A model generated the notes under the pieces. That model worked only from the letters and a program-made list of their open reading frames with translations, had not been told where the DNA came from and did not search any database. Below are positions 1-5,540 of a stretch of 14,573 nucleotides of DNA, piece after piece. The stretch covers positions 1-14,573 of the forward strand of contig DALTWG010000045.1 of assembly GCA_029987245.1 (NCBI GenBank). The letters run 5' to 3'. A program made the position numbers and the translations under genes. Source of the stretch: Methanocorpusculum sp. (GTDB taxonomy: Archaea; Halobacteriota; Methanomicrobia; Methanomicrobiales; Methanocorpusculaceae). Each line of letters opens with the position of its first letter. Position 1 is the first letter of the stretch.

Positions 1-310
1 TTTTGAATAGCGCTTACGCGCGAAAAACGCAGATTACGCAGATTACACGCAGATTTTCACAGATTACAACAGATTAAGGGCGGCGCCGAATTACGGCGCC
101 GCAAGGAAAAATAAAAGATTCTGTCATTTTTTGAGGTATTGAGAAAGATAATTATTATAACGGCGGGCGTAATTCGCCCGCCGCAAGAATCTGCTGTAAT
201 CTGCGGGCATCTGCGTGTAATCTGCGAAATCTGCGCGTTTTGCGCGTGAGCGCATCGATAAAGCCTCTTCAAAAAATACAGCCATTTACTTGTGGGGGGT
301 GAATAGTTAC
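1..310 (-). repeat. Element A: composite palindromic repeat, truncated by the window edge
   Basis: This non-coding stretch is one large imperfect palindrome. A GC-rich box (GCGCTTACGCGCG, 11-22) is followed by five CAGATT units starting at 30, 39, 50, 60 and 70, then a perfect 9-bp-stem hairpin (80-102, loop AATTA). An AT-rich core follows, then a second perfect 9-bp-stem hairpin (161-183, loop TAATT), five inverted units (about 188, 198, 208, 219 and 228) and the box GCGCGTGAGCGC (241-252). The edge at 300-310 reads TGAATAGTTAC. Read on the minus strand it has the same order of parts as element B at 4927-5336, including matching outer flank sequence (TGTATTTTTTGAA). It abuts the stop of the upstream minus-strand gene. 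No transposase or protein is visible in it. The left end lies outside the window. Confidence 0.85.
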
Positions 311-317
311 AAAAAAA
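311..317 (-). terminator. T-run terminator after the ATP-grasp ligase
   Basis: On the minus strand seven consecutive T residues begin 3 nt after the TAA stop of the ligase gene. T-runs are the usual archaeal termination signal. The run lies at the very edge of element A, so the repeat may supply the terminator. Confidence 0.5.
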
Positions 318-319
318 GA

Positions 320-1123
320 TTATTTTCTGCCGAGTCTGTCCTGTTCGACAAGATATTGTGCAAGAAGCCTGGGAATCGGTGCTGTCATGCAGTGCCAGTT
401 TGGTGTGCCGTTAACCTCCAGACAGGTGTAGCCGCCGTCTTCGAGCGGAAGAAGGTCAACGCCGCAGTAATCGATATTTACCGCACGCGCGGCAGCTTCA
501 GCCGCTTCTGCCATTTCCTTCGGGATTTCAATGCCGCATCCCGTACCGCCCTGATGAATATTGTGCGTTAAGTGCTCTGAGACCCGCTGAATGGCGCCGA
601 CCGCTTTGCAGCCGATAACAAAAATTCTGAAATCCCGGTCGTTTTTCACATATTCCTGGACATAATACGGCGGTTCCTCTTTTATCTCGTTTGCATCATG
701 GAACATGTAGATGCCATTGCCGTCAAAGCCGTAAACCGGCTTGTAAACCGCTTTTCCGCCGTGGGCATCGAGAAATTTCTGCACAACAGAGCGTTCATTA
801 GTAAAGCAGGTGTCCGGGCTTGGCGCACCGATGTGAAACATCTTTGCGGTTGTCGTTACCTTGCTTGCGCAGGTTGCAATCGCGTCTGTTGAGTTTATCA
901 CGCGGTTTTCCATTTCAAGCGCTTTCAAGAGCTCAAACTGCACGCCGTCCTGTTTAATGCCGCAGGCCCAGATTGTTTCACCCGTTACCGGAAGATTAAA
1001 CGGGTCCACGGACGGAAGGTCTAAAATGTCGTATTTTACGCCCATTTTGTCCAATTCCGCCATAACCTGACCAGTGGAATTGTCATTGGGCGTGTCTGTC
1101 GGTTTTTTGATAATGTATAACAT
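320..1123 (-). CDS. RimK-family ATP-grasp alpha-L-glutamate ligase (MptN-like)
   Basis: This 267-residue cytoplasmic enzyme should use ATP to add glutamate to an acceptor through an acyl-phosphate. ATP-grasp features are visible: K88 in the N-terminal lobe, a YKP...GFDGNG nucleotide loop (127-137), QE (156-157) at the adenine site, DxR (164-166), and metal ligands D223, E236 and N238 in GVDLLP and LEVNGTP. The length is normal for methanogen members of the family. In methanogens such ligases glutamylate tetrahydromethanopterin (MptN) or coenzyme F420 (CofF). The sequence reads most like the MptN type, but substrate cannot be fixed by eye, so no symbol is given. The upstream gene is DUF1614, 82 bp away, but this gene has its own TATA box exactly 26 nt before its ATG and no Shine-Dalgarno, so it is probably leaderless. 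Confidence 0.8.
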   Translation of the reverse strand: MLYIIKKPTDTPNDNSTGQVMAELDKMGVKYDILDLPSVDPFNLPVTGETIWACGIKQDGVQFELLKALEMENRVINSTDAIATCASKVTTTAKMFHIGAPSPDTCFTNERSVVQKFLDAHGGKAVYKPVYGFDGNGIYMFHDANEIKEEPPYYVQEYVKNDRDFRIFVIGCKAVGAIQRVSEHLTHNIHQGGTGCGIEIPKEMAEAAEAAARAVNIDYCGVDLLPLEDGGYTCLEVNGTPNWHCMTAPIPRLLAQYLVEQDRLGRK

Positions 1124-1148
1124 TTAAGTTTTCATTGGCACTCTGACG

Positions 1149-1156
1149 AGATAAAC
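1149..1156 (-). promoter_or_regulatory. TATA box of the ATP-grasp ligase gene
   Basis: Minus-strand sequence CCAAAGG-GTTTATCT resembles a purine-rich BRE followed by a TATA box. Its downstream end lies 26 nt from the ATG at 1123, which places initiation at or next to the start codon and predicts a leaderless transcript. Confidence 0.55.
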
Positions 1157-1183
1157 CCTTTGGGATGTACAATGCACCGGGTC

Positions 1184-1198
1184 AAAAAAAAGAAAAAA
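1184..1198 (-). terminator. T-rich terminator after the DUF1614 gene
   Basis: Minus-strand runs of six and eight T residues, separated by one C, start about 8 nt after the DUF1614 stop codon. They lie upstream of the ligase promoter and so separate the two transcripts. Confidence 0.55.
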
Positions 1199-1205
1199 GT
1201 CCCGT

Positions 1206-1985
1206 TTAAAATATCGACGCAAGAAGTGCCGTAACAACCCCGGTAAGGAAAATGCCGTCAAACATCCCCGCACCCCCTATAGAAAGCATCGGCGTGTTTT
1301 TGCCGATAACCTTTCGCAGATGCAGCAGGTCTCCGCCCACTAATGTCCCCACAGTCCCCGCAAAATACGCGATACCCGCCATTGCAAGACCTCCTGTTCC
1401 CCAGCCGAGAACGAGCGCCAAAACCAGCGTAATCAGCGGCATTACAAAAAACGGCAGCGCAACGCCTATCCCCTGCACCGGCCGGGCGACAAAATAAGCG
1501 GCGACTGCTGTAAGAACGCAGGCAATAAGCATCTTAACAACATAGAACGGGTCAGATGAAATATTTCCAAGCACCGCCATTACGAGGACATACACTGAAA
1601 TCAGAATCGGGACCAGCGCCCCGCCCACATTCAGGAAAATCTGCGTGCCCTTCTTTTCTTCAGGCTCGTATGAACTGACAAACCGGTCGGTGTTGTACAT
1701 TTTGTCATACATGGAGGGGGCGTACTGACCTCTTGGCTTTCGGGGAATGTCTTCTCCGGTATGTTCCTTTTCTGACTTCGGATACAGCGTTCCAAGCGGG
1801 ATATTGATGAAACTGCCCACAATACAGGCGATAATCAACCCTGCAATCGCCCAGAAACCAAGACCGAGTTTGGCAAACGCTGCCCCGATAAAACCGAAGA
1901 ACAGCAGCGGAATACCTATAATAACAAGCAAAACGAGTACAATCAGCACTCCTCCTGAAACCGGTGAGAAAAAGAACCGTGACAT
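1206..1985 (-). CDS. DUF1614 multi-pass membrane protein
   Basis: This 259-residue integral membrane protein has about seven hydrophobic segments: roughly 10-35, 40-62, 118-140, 147-166, 173-195, 200-220 and 240-259. A charged loop at about 66-112 is rich in K, E and P. The signatures NVGGALVP (119-126) and the C-terminal SIGGAGMFDGIFLTG are those I associate with the DUF1614 family, which is common in methanogens and has no established function. The glycine-rich C-terminal motif with an acidic residue could be a substrate or ion site, but that is speculation. It sits upstream of the ATP-grasp ligase in the same orientation, separated by a T-run. The start is supported by a TATA box 22 nt upstream. 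Confidence 0.8.
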   Translation of the reverse strand: MSRFFFSPVSGGVLIVLVLLVIIGIPLLFFGFIGAAFAKLGLGFWAIAGLIIACIVGSFINIPLGTLYPKSEKEHTGEDIPRKPRGQYAPSMYDKMYNTDRFVSSYEPEEKKGTQIFLNVGGALVPILISVYVLVMAVLGNISSDPFYVVKMLIACVLTAVAAYFVARPVQGIGVALPFFVMPLITLVLALVLGWGTGGLAMAGIAYFAGTVGTLVGGDLLHLRKVIGKNTPMLSIGGAGMFDGIFLTGVVTALLASIF

Positions 1986-2006
1986 ACTTACAGATTTGTA
2001 CGGATT

Positions 2007-2014
2007 CTATAAAA
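2007..2014 (-). promoter_or_regulatory. TATA box of the DUF1614 gene
   Basis: Minus-strand TTTTATAG ends 22 nt before the ATG at 1985, with no Shine-Dalgarno in between. This again suggests a very short leader or none. Confidence 0.5.
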
Positions 2015-2029
2015 TCCCTGCGGTATGAG

Positions 2030-2035
2030 AAAAAA
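2030..2035 (-). terminator. T-run after the C11 peptidase gene
   Basis: Six T residues on the minus strand begin 4 nt after the peptidase stop codon and precede the DUF1614 promoter. They are a short candidate archaeal terminator. Confidence 0.4.
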
Positions 2036-2038
2036 GAA

Positions 2039-4171
2039 TTAGTGTCTTCTGAATAAGAAGACACCCGCGCCAAGCGCGGCTAACACCGCAGCCGGAAGCA
2101 GCGGAGAAGCTGCGGCGTTTGTCGCGGCAGCGGAAGCAGTAGGCTTTGCCGTAATGGTGCCGTTATTTGCTGCAAAATCCGCTTCACTGAGATACACCGG
2201 CGTGCTGCCTTCAACGATAGTGTCGATTTCATAATCCCAGTAGATAGTTTCATCATCAAACTCGACCAGCTGCAAATCATTTACCGGACTCGCCGAGAAC
2301 GTGTGGGTTTTTCCGGTTTCAGAGTGAATCTCGTCATCATCGTCAGTGAGATAATCAACCACCGGCGTGAACCTGTCGCCTGCCGCAAGTTTTTCACTGC
2401 CCCAGAGATTCAGCTTTGCACTGCTTGCGTCCGTGTCGGAGGTTAGCGTCAGAGAAGTTACCTTCATGTCTTCATGGTCAACAAATGCCGTAAGAAGAGA
2501 CTTGTACGTAACATCTTTTCCGTCGATTGTTCTGGTTAAATCACCGGCGATTGTGTAAATGGAATACTCTTTACCGCCTTCCGTGAAATCCCCGTCCCAG
2601 AGCATGGTGACAAGAGTGATCTCTTCGCCGTTTACCAGTGCAAACCAATCGCCGTCCCAGTCGTCGCCCGTAGTGTACTCACCGGTCGGAACAGAAGTCC
2701 AGACAGAACCTTCCGGTGCCTCACCCATGATTTCCTCTGCATACTCCTGACCGACGATGTAATATTTATCCCCGTCCAGGTACAGATAATCAATCATAAC
2801 CTCAGATAAACCGTTATCACCGGAAATCGTAAGTGTTCCGGGAGAATTGGATGTTCCGCTTTTGGTTGAACTTTTCGTATCTTCATACCCGCTGTCATTG
2901 GCGTCGGAATCTTCTGTTGAAGCCGAATACGAATATTTTGGCTCATACCCGCTCTGTGCCGCGGTAATAAAGGACCGCAGGAAGTTTGCCCAGCCGCCGT
3001 TGCTGAGAACAACCGTGCTGTCCACATATTCCGGCTTGCTGTATGCCATACCGGGCGCAATAGTGATGCCGTTTGCAACATCGTGACCGGAAGTGAACTT
3101 GGAATAAAGAATTGCGCTTTCGATTGCCGATTTCAGATTTCCTGCGGCATCATGGACGCTGCCTCCGGAATTCTGATACACATTATCCGCAAACTGATAC
3201 AAATCGATGCTTAAGGGGTTATCCTGACTGCCGTACTTTTCCGTATTCTGATAAATCCGGGAAAGGGCAGCGATGGAATTTTCATCATCTAAATAGCGGC
3301 CGGTTTCATCGCCCAGCTTGTCAATAGCCGATACAATGCTGTCAATTTTGCTCAGGTCAATAACAGAAAACGTCTTCTCTTCCTGGTAGTCGCTAAGATA
3401 GGAATCGCCAATGAATTTTGCTCCGTCAAGAGCTGCATATTCACCGGATGAAAGTGCTTTTGCAATGCCTTCATAGTTGAGACCGGTACCCGGCATACTT
3501 TCTTCAGAGCCAAGAAGGTAAGTGCCGCAGTATCTTACCGGATATGCGGCTTCCAGATTTGCCATCAGGCATGCATCATAGATAATCATGTCGTATTTTT
3601 TGTCGGACAAAGACAGGGCCTGTCCTATTTCAGCATTGCTGATCTCTTTTTCATCACTTGGCCCCAGACCATCCGGTCCGCTGCCATGGTCCCAGAGAAT
3701 AATGTATCTGTGTGCGTTGGAAAGACCGTGTTCTTTTGCATACTCATTGGTATAGCGGATTGCTTCAGCAAGCGTTGCGCCGCTGGTTGTCGCACCGCTC
3801 AGTTTGCCGGCAATGTACTGTGTGGCAGCTCCGTTGTCGGAGCCGAATATGCCGTCGGTTTCATAATCTGCTTTCAGATTCTCGAAATTCGCAATAGATG
3901 TGCCGTCATTCCAGCCGGCTTTATTTGCATCGCCGTAGAAAACGAGAAGTTCTCCGTTTGCCGGATTCCAGTTCTTAACAAGGTCAGCCATGTTGTCTGA
4001 TGCCCGGTCTGACTCTTCTTCCAGGTCTACCCCCATGACATAAAATACCAGGAGGTTATCGGTTTCTCCTGCGCTTGCCGGCGCTGCTGCGAAGCAGGAT
4101 GCGGCAAGAACTGCTGCAATGAGAATGAAAATACGCATTGATTTTGTATTAGTCATAAAATGAGTTCTCAT
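2039..4171 (-). CDS. Exported clostripain-like (C11 family) cysteine peptidase with C-terminal membrane anchor
   Basis: The 710-residue precursor carries a signal peptide (hydrophobic 12-30, ending ASA at about 32-34). The C11 catalytic dyad is visible as H162 in LWDHGSG and C201 in YDACLMA, so a clostripain-type protease is likely; that family prefers Arg or Lys before the cut. The catalytic domain runs to about residue 405. A low-complexity S/T/D/N linker follows (416-446), then a beta-rich accessory region rich in D, G and W (450-665), an Ala/Thr-rich stretch and a C-terminal helix (689-707) ending in FRRH. Such a tail resembles archaeosortase-type sorting signals, but no PGF motif is present. 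The protein should sit on the outer face of the cell. ATG codons at 4156 and 4138 are alternative starts; the latter leaves a shorter signal peptide. The gene has its own T-run terminator. Confidence 0.88.
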   Translation of the reverse strand: MRTHFMTNTKSMRIFILIAAVLAASCFAAAPASAGETDNLLVFYVMGVDLEEESDRASDNMADLVKNWNPANGELLVFYGDANKAGWNDGTSIANFENLKADYETDGIFGSDNGAATQYIAGKLSGATTSGATLAEAIRYTNEYAKEHGLSNAHRYIILWDHGSGPDGLGPSDEKEISNAEIGQALSLSDKKYDMIIYDACLMANLEAAYPVRYCGTYLLGSEESMPGTGLNYEGIAKALSSGEYAALDGAKFIGDSYLSDYQEEKTFSVIDLSKIDSIVSAIDKLGDETGRYLDDENSIAALSRIYQNTEKYGSQDNPLSIDLYQFADNVYQNSGGSVHDAAGNLKSAIESAILYSKFTSGHDVANGITIAPGMAYSKPEYVDSTVVLSNGGWANFLRSFITAAQSGYEPKYSYSASTEDSDANDSGYEDTKSSTKSGTSNSPGTLTISGDNGLSEVMIDYLYLDGDKYYIVGQEYAEEIMGEAPEGSVWTSVPTGEYTTGDDWDGDWFALVNGEEITLVTMLWDGDFTEGGKEYSIYTIAGDLTRTIDGKDVTYKSLLTAFVDHEDMKVTSLTLTSDTDASSAKLNLWGSEKLAAGDRFTPVVDYLTDDDDEIHSETGKTHTFSASPVNDLQLVEFDDETIYWDYEIDTIVEGSTPVYLSEADFAANNGTITAKPTASAAATNAAASPLLPAAVLAALGAGVFLFRRH

Positions 4172-4191
4172 TATACTATGGGGGGTGAGCC

Positions 4192-4200
4192 GGTATAACT
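4192..4200 (-). promoter_or_regulatory. Possible TATA box of the C11 peptidase gene
   Basis: Minus-strand AGTTATACC lies about 20 nt before the first ATG at 4171. No clear Shine-Dalgarno is seen near any candidate start. The spacing is a little short, so this is a weak call. A second TATA-like string (ATAGTATA, about 4172-4179) would suit a downstream ATG. Confidence 0.3.
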
Positions 4201-4244
4201 ATTATGAATGACTCCGGGGGTGCCGGTTTTGTCTGTCAAAACCG

Positions 4245-4256
4245 TTATCTTAATTA
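4245..4256 (+). promoter_or_regulatory. Possible promoter of tRNA-Gln
   Basis: TTATCTTAATTA preceded by an A-rich stretch (CAAAACC) could be a BRE and TATA pair, placing initiation about 5-10 nt upstream of the tRNA. A second TATA-like string at 4268-4277 (TATAGTATA) is too close to the tRNA 5' end to serve it. Confidence 0.35.
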
Positions 4257-4286
4257 CCTACGAAAGCGTATAGTATAAGGCAACAC

Positions 4287-4359
4287 AGCCCGTTAGTGTA
4301 GCGGTCAATCATGCGGGACTCTGGATCCCGCGACAGCAGTTCGAATCTGCTACGGGCTA
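4287..4359 (+). tRNA. tRNA-Gln (CUG anticodon)
   Basis: The 73-nt gene folds into a cloverleaf. The 7-bp acceptor stem pairs AGCCCGT with ACGGGCT (4352-4358), with discriminator A at 4359. The anticodon stem CGGGA/TCCCG encloses the loop CTCTGGA, giving anticodon CTG, which reads the glutamine codon CAG. The T arm is GCAGTTCGAATCTGC. There is no encoded CCA and no obvious intron. In archaea this tRNA is normally charged by the Glu-tRNA(Gln) amidotransferase route. A coding sequence starts 10 nt after the tRNA. Confidence 0.95.
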
Positions 4360-4369
4360 CTTTTCTTTT

Positions 4370-4849
4370 ATGATTATCAGAGAGTACAGCGATGGCGATA
4401 TCCCTGCCATGCGGGATATCTGGAATGAGATTGTAGCTGAAGGCAATGCGTTTCCGCAGGATGTTCTGTTAAGCGAGGCGGAGGCGCCGGCCTTTTTTGC
4501 ATCGCAGAGTTACTGCGGGGTCGCTGAAACCAACGGCGCCCTGACAGGGTTGTATATTCTGCATCCAAATAACGTGGGGCGCTGCGGACATATTGCGAAT
4601 GCAAGTTACGCGGTGAAAAAGTCCGCCCGTGGTCTTGGCACGGGAAAAGCGCTGGTGCTTGATTCGCTGAGACAGGGAGGGCGGCTTGGCTTTAAGGTGC
4701 TGCAGTTTAATGCGGTGGTTGCATCAAATGAGGCGGCGATTGCGCTGTATGAAAAACTGGGATTTGTCCGGCTTGGGACGGTGCCGGGCGGATTTTGTAA
4801 AGACGGCGGGGTGTATGAGGATATAATTCTCTTTTACCATCTGCTTTGA
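4370..4849 (+). CDS. GNAT-family N-acetyltransferase
   Basis: This 159-residue cytoplasmic enzyme should transfer an acetyl group from acetyl-CoA to an amine. The N-terminus (MIIREYSDGDIPAMRDIWNE) has the usual beta1-alpha1 GNAT pattern and supports this start. The acetyl-CoA loop is RGLGTG (87-92). The C-terminal NEAAIALYEKLGF (120-132) is the typical alpha4-beta6 signature. It resembles the phosphinothricin-acetyltransferase-like group in its early IWNEIVAEGNAFP stretch, but the substrate is unknown. The ATG is only 10 nt after the tRNA-Gln 3' end, with no Shine-Dalgarno and no TATA box at the expected place inside the tRNA. It is therefore probably translated from the tRNA transcript after 3' processing. 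A T-run follows the stop. Confidence 0.87.
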   Translation: MIIREYSDGDIPAMRDIWNEIVAEGNAFPQDVLLSEAEAPAFFASQSYCGVAETNGALTGLYILHPNNVGRCGHIANASYAVKKSARGLGTGKALVLDSLRQGGRLGFKVLQFNAVVASNEAAIALYEKLGFVRLGTVPGGFCKDGGVYEDIILFYHLL

Positions 4850-4861
4850 AAGAGGGGACTG

Positions 4862-4868
4862 TTTTTTT
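4862..4868 (+). terminator. T-run terminator after the GNAT gene
   Basis: Seven consecutive T residues begin 12 nt after the stop codon, ahead of the repeat region. This fits archaeal termination. Confidence 0.5.
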
Positions 4869-4874
4869 CTTGGC

Positions 4875-4924
4875 GGGTTTTGCAAGGCGCTTGCGCGCCA
4901 TAACACGAAAAACACGAAAAAAAA
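4875..4924 (+). repeat. Outer repeat module, left side (CACGAA units)
   Basis: A GC-rich hairpin (GGCGC-TTGC-GCGCC, 4886-4899) is followed by CACGAA units at 4904 and 4913 (9-bp step) and a run of eight A residues. It has the same design as the inner module: a GCGC box followed by short iterated AT-rich units. It is the inverted partner of the TTCGTG units at 5339-5382, so it brackets element B. Confidence 0.7.
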
Positions 4925-4926
4925 GC

Positions 4927-5336
4927 GTAACTATTCAGCCTCCCTCAGTTAAGTGGTTGTATTTTTTGAATCATCTTTTCTGAAGCGCTCACGCGCAAAA
5001 CGCAGATTTTCGCAGATTACACGCAGATTAGCGCAGATTACAACAGATTTTTTTGGCGGGCGAAAATCGCACGGCAGAGCCGTGCTCAACCCCTTGGTCG
5101 TTTCACTCCCGCGGCGTTACGCCCGCCATTAATAAATATACATCTATTCACACCAGCAATAAAATAGAGATAAATTCTATTTTTGCGGCGCCGTAATTCG
5201 GCGCCGCCCTTAATCTGTTGTAATCTGCGAAAATCTGCGTGAAATCTGCGGGAATCTGCGTTTTTCGCGCGTAAGCGCGTTATAAATGCCAAAAAGATAA
5301 AAAAATTCAGCACCATACATAAGGCTGAATAGTTAC
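4927..5336 (+). repeat. Element B: nested palindromic repeat with terminal inverted repeats
   Basis: The 14-bp termini GTAACTATTCAGCC (4927-4940) and GGCTGAATAGTTAC (5323-5336) are perfect inverted repeats, extended outward by GC and an A/T run. Inside, from left, are the GCGCTCACGCGC box (4985-4996) and five CAGATT units (5003, 5013, 5024, 5034, 5044). A GGCGGGCG arm (5055-5062) pairs with CGCCCGCC (5120-5127). An AT-rich core leads to a perfect hairpin (5185-5207, loop TAATT), five inverted AATCTG units (5212, 5222, 5232, 5243, 5253) and the box CGCGCGTAAGCGCG (5266-5279). The order of parts matches element A read in reverse complement. There is no convincing reading frame. It may be a MITE-like element, but neither transposase nor target-site duplication can be shown here. 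Confidence 0.85.
5063..5119. repeat. Extra hairpin-bearing segment inside the first stem of element B
   Basis: In element A the GGCGGGCG/CGCCCGCC stem closes on a 5-nt loop. Here the same stem encloses 57 nt. That segment includes a perfect 7-bp hairpin, GCACGGC-AGA-GCCGTGC (5069-5085). The simplest reading is an insertion of about 50 bp into the loop of element B, or its loss from element A. Confidence 0.6.
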
Positions 5337-5338
5337 GC

Positions 5339-5382
5339 TTTTTTTCGTGATTTTCGTGATAGTTTTCGTGTATTTCGTGTTT
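5339..5382 (+). repeat. Outer repeat module, right side (TTCGTG units)
   Basis: After a run of seven T residues, TTCGTG occurs at 5344, 5353, 5365 and 5374 (steps of 9, 12 and 9 bp). This mirrors the CACGAA units left of element B (4904, 4913), so the whole region is a palindrome within a palindrome. It lacks the GC-rich GCGC box seen on the left side. Confidence 0.7.
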
Positions 5383-5398
5383 GGGAGCGTAATCCAGA

Positions 5399-5429
5399 GG
5401 GCTTTAGCCCGAAGGTTTGAGCAAGCCTT
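5399..5429. other. Two adjacent short hairpins in the 5385-5508 intergenic stretch
   Basis: GGGCT-TT-AGCCC (5399-5410) and a 7-bp stem with one G-T pair (5412-5418 with 5423-5429, loop GAGC) lie side by side. They may be further decay products of the repeat region. The remaining sequence up to the next promoter shows no gene that I can support. Confidence 0.35.
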
Positions 5430-5508
5430 TGGCTGGCGATGCGACCTCCAAATAAGCCCCGTCCAACAATCCAGCCGACAATTCAAAACACATGAACCGG
5501 TACAATAC

Positions 5509-5516
5509 CTTATTAC
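5509..5516 (+). promoter_or_regulatory. TATA box of the mutase-like/glycosyltransferase pair
   Basis: CTTATTAC ends 25 nt before the ATG at 5541, the spacing seen at other promoters in this window. It supports the 5541 start over the ATG at 5520, which would have no promoter at a suitable distance. Confidence 0.4.
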
Positions 5517-5540
5517 CCCATGCAACCTACATATAATACA

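Noticed and set aside
30..75. Tandem CAGATT units as a possible CRISPR array
   Set aside because: The units are about 10 bp with linkers of only 2-5 bp. There are no 25-37-bp repeats with unique spacers, and no cas genes.
4927..5336. Element B as a complete insertion sequence
   Set aside because: There is no transposase frame, intact or broken, in either orientation. At most it is a non-autonomous element.
5307..5525. Minus-strand 72-residue frame in the repeat region
   Set aside because: A large part (TKYTKTITKITKK) is just translation of the TTCGTG repeats. No conserved domain or promoter is evident.
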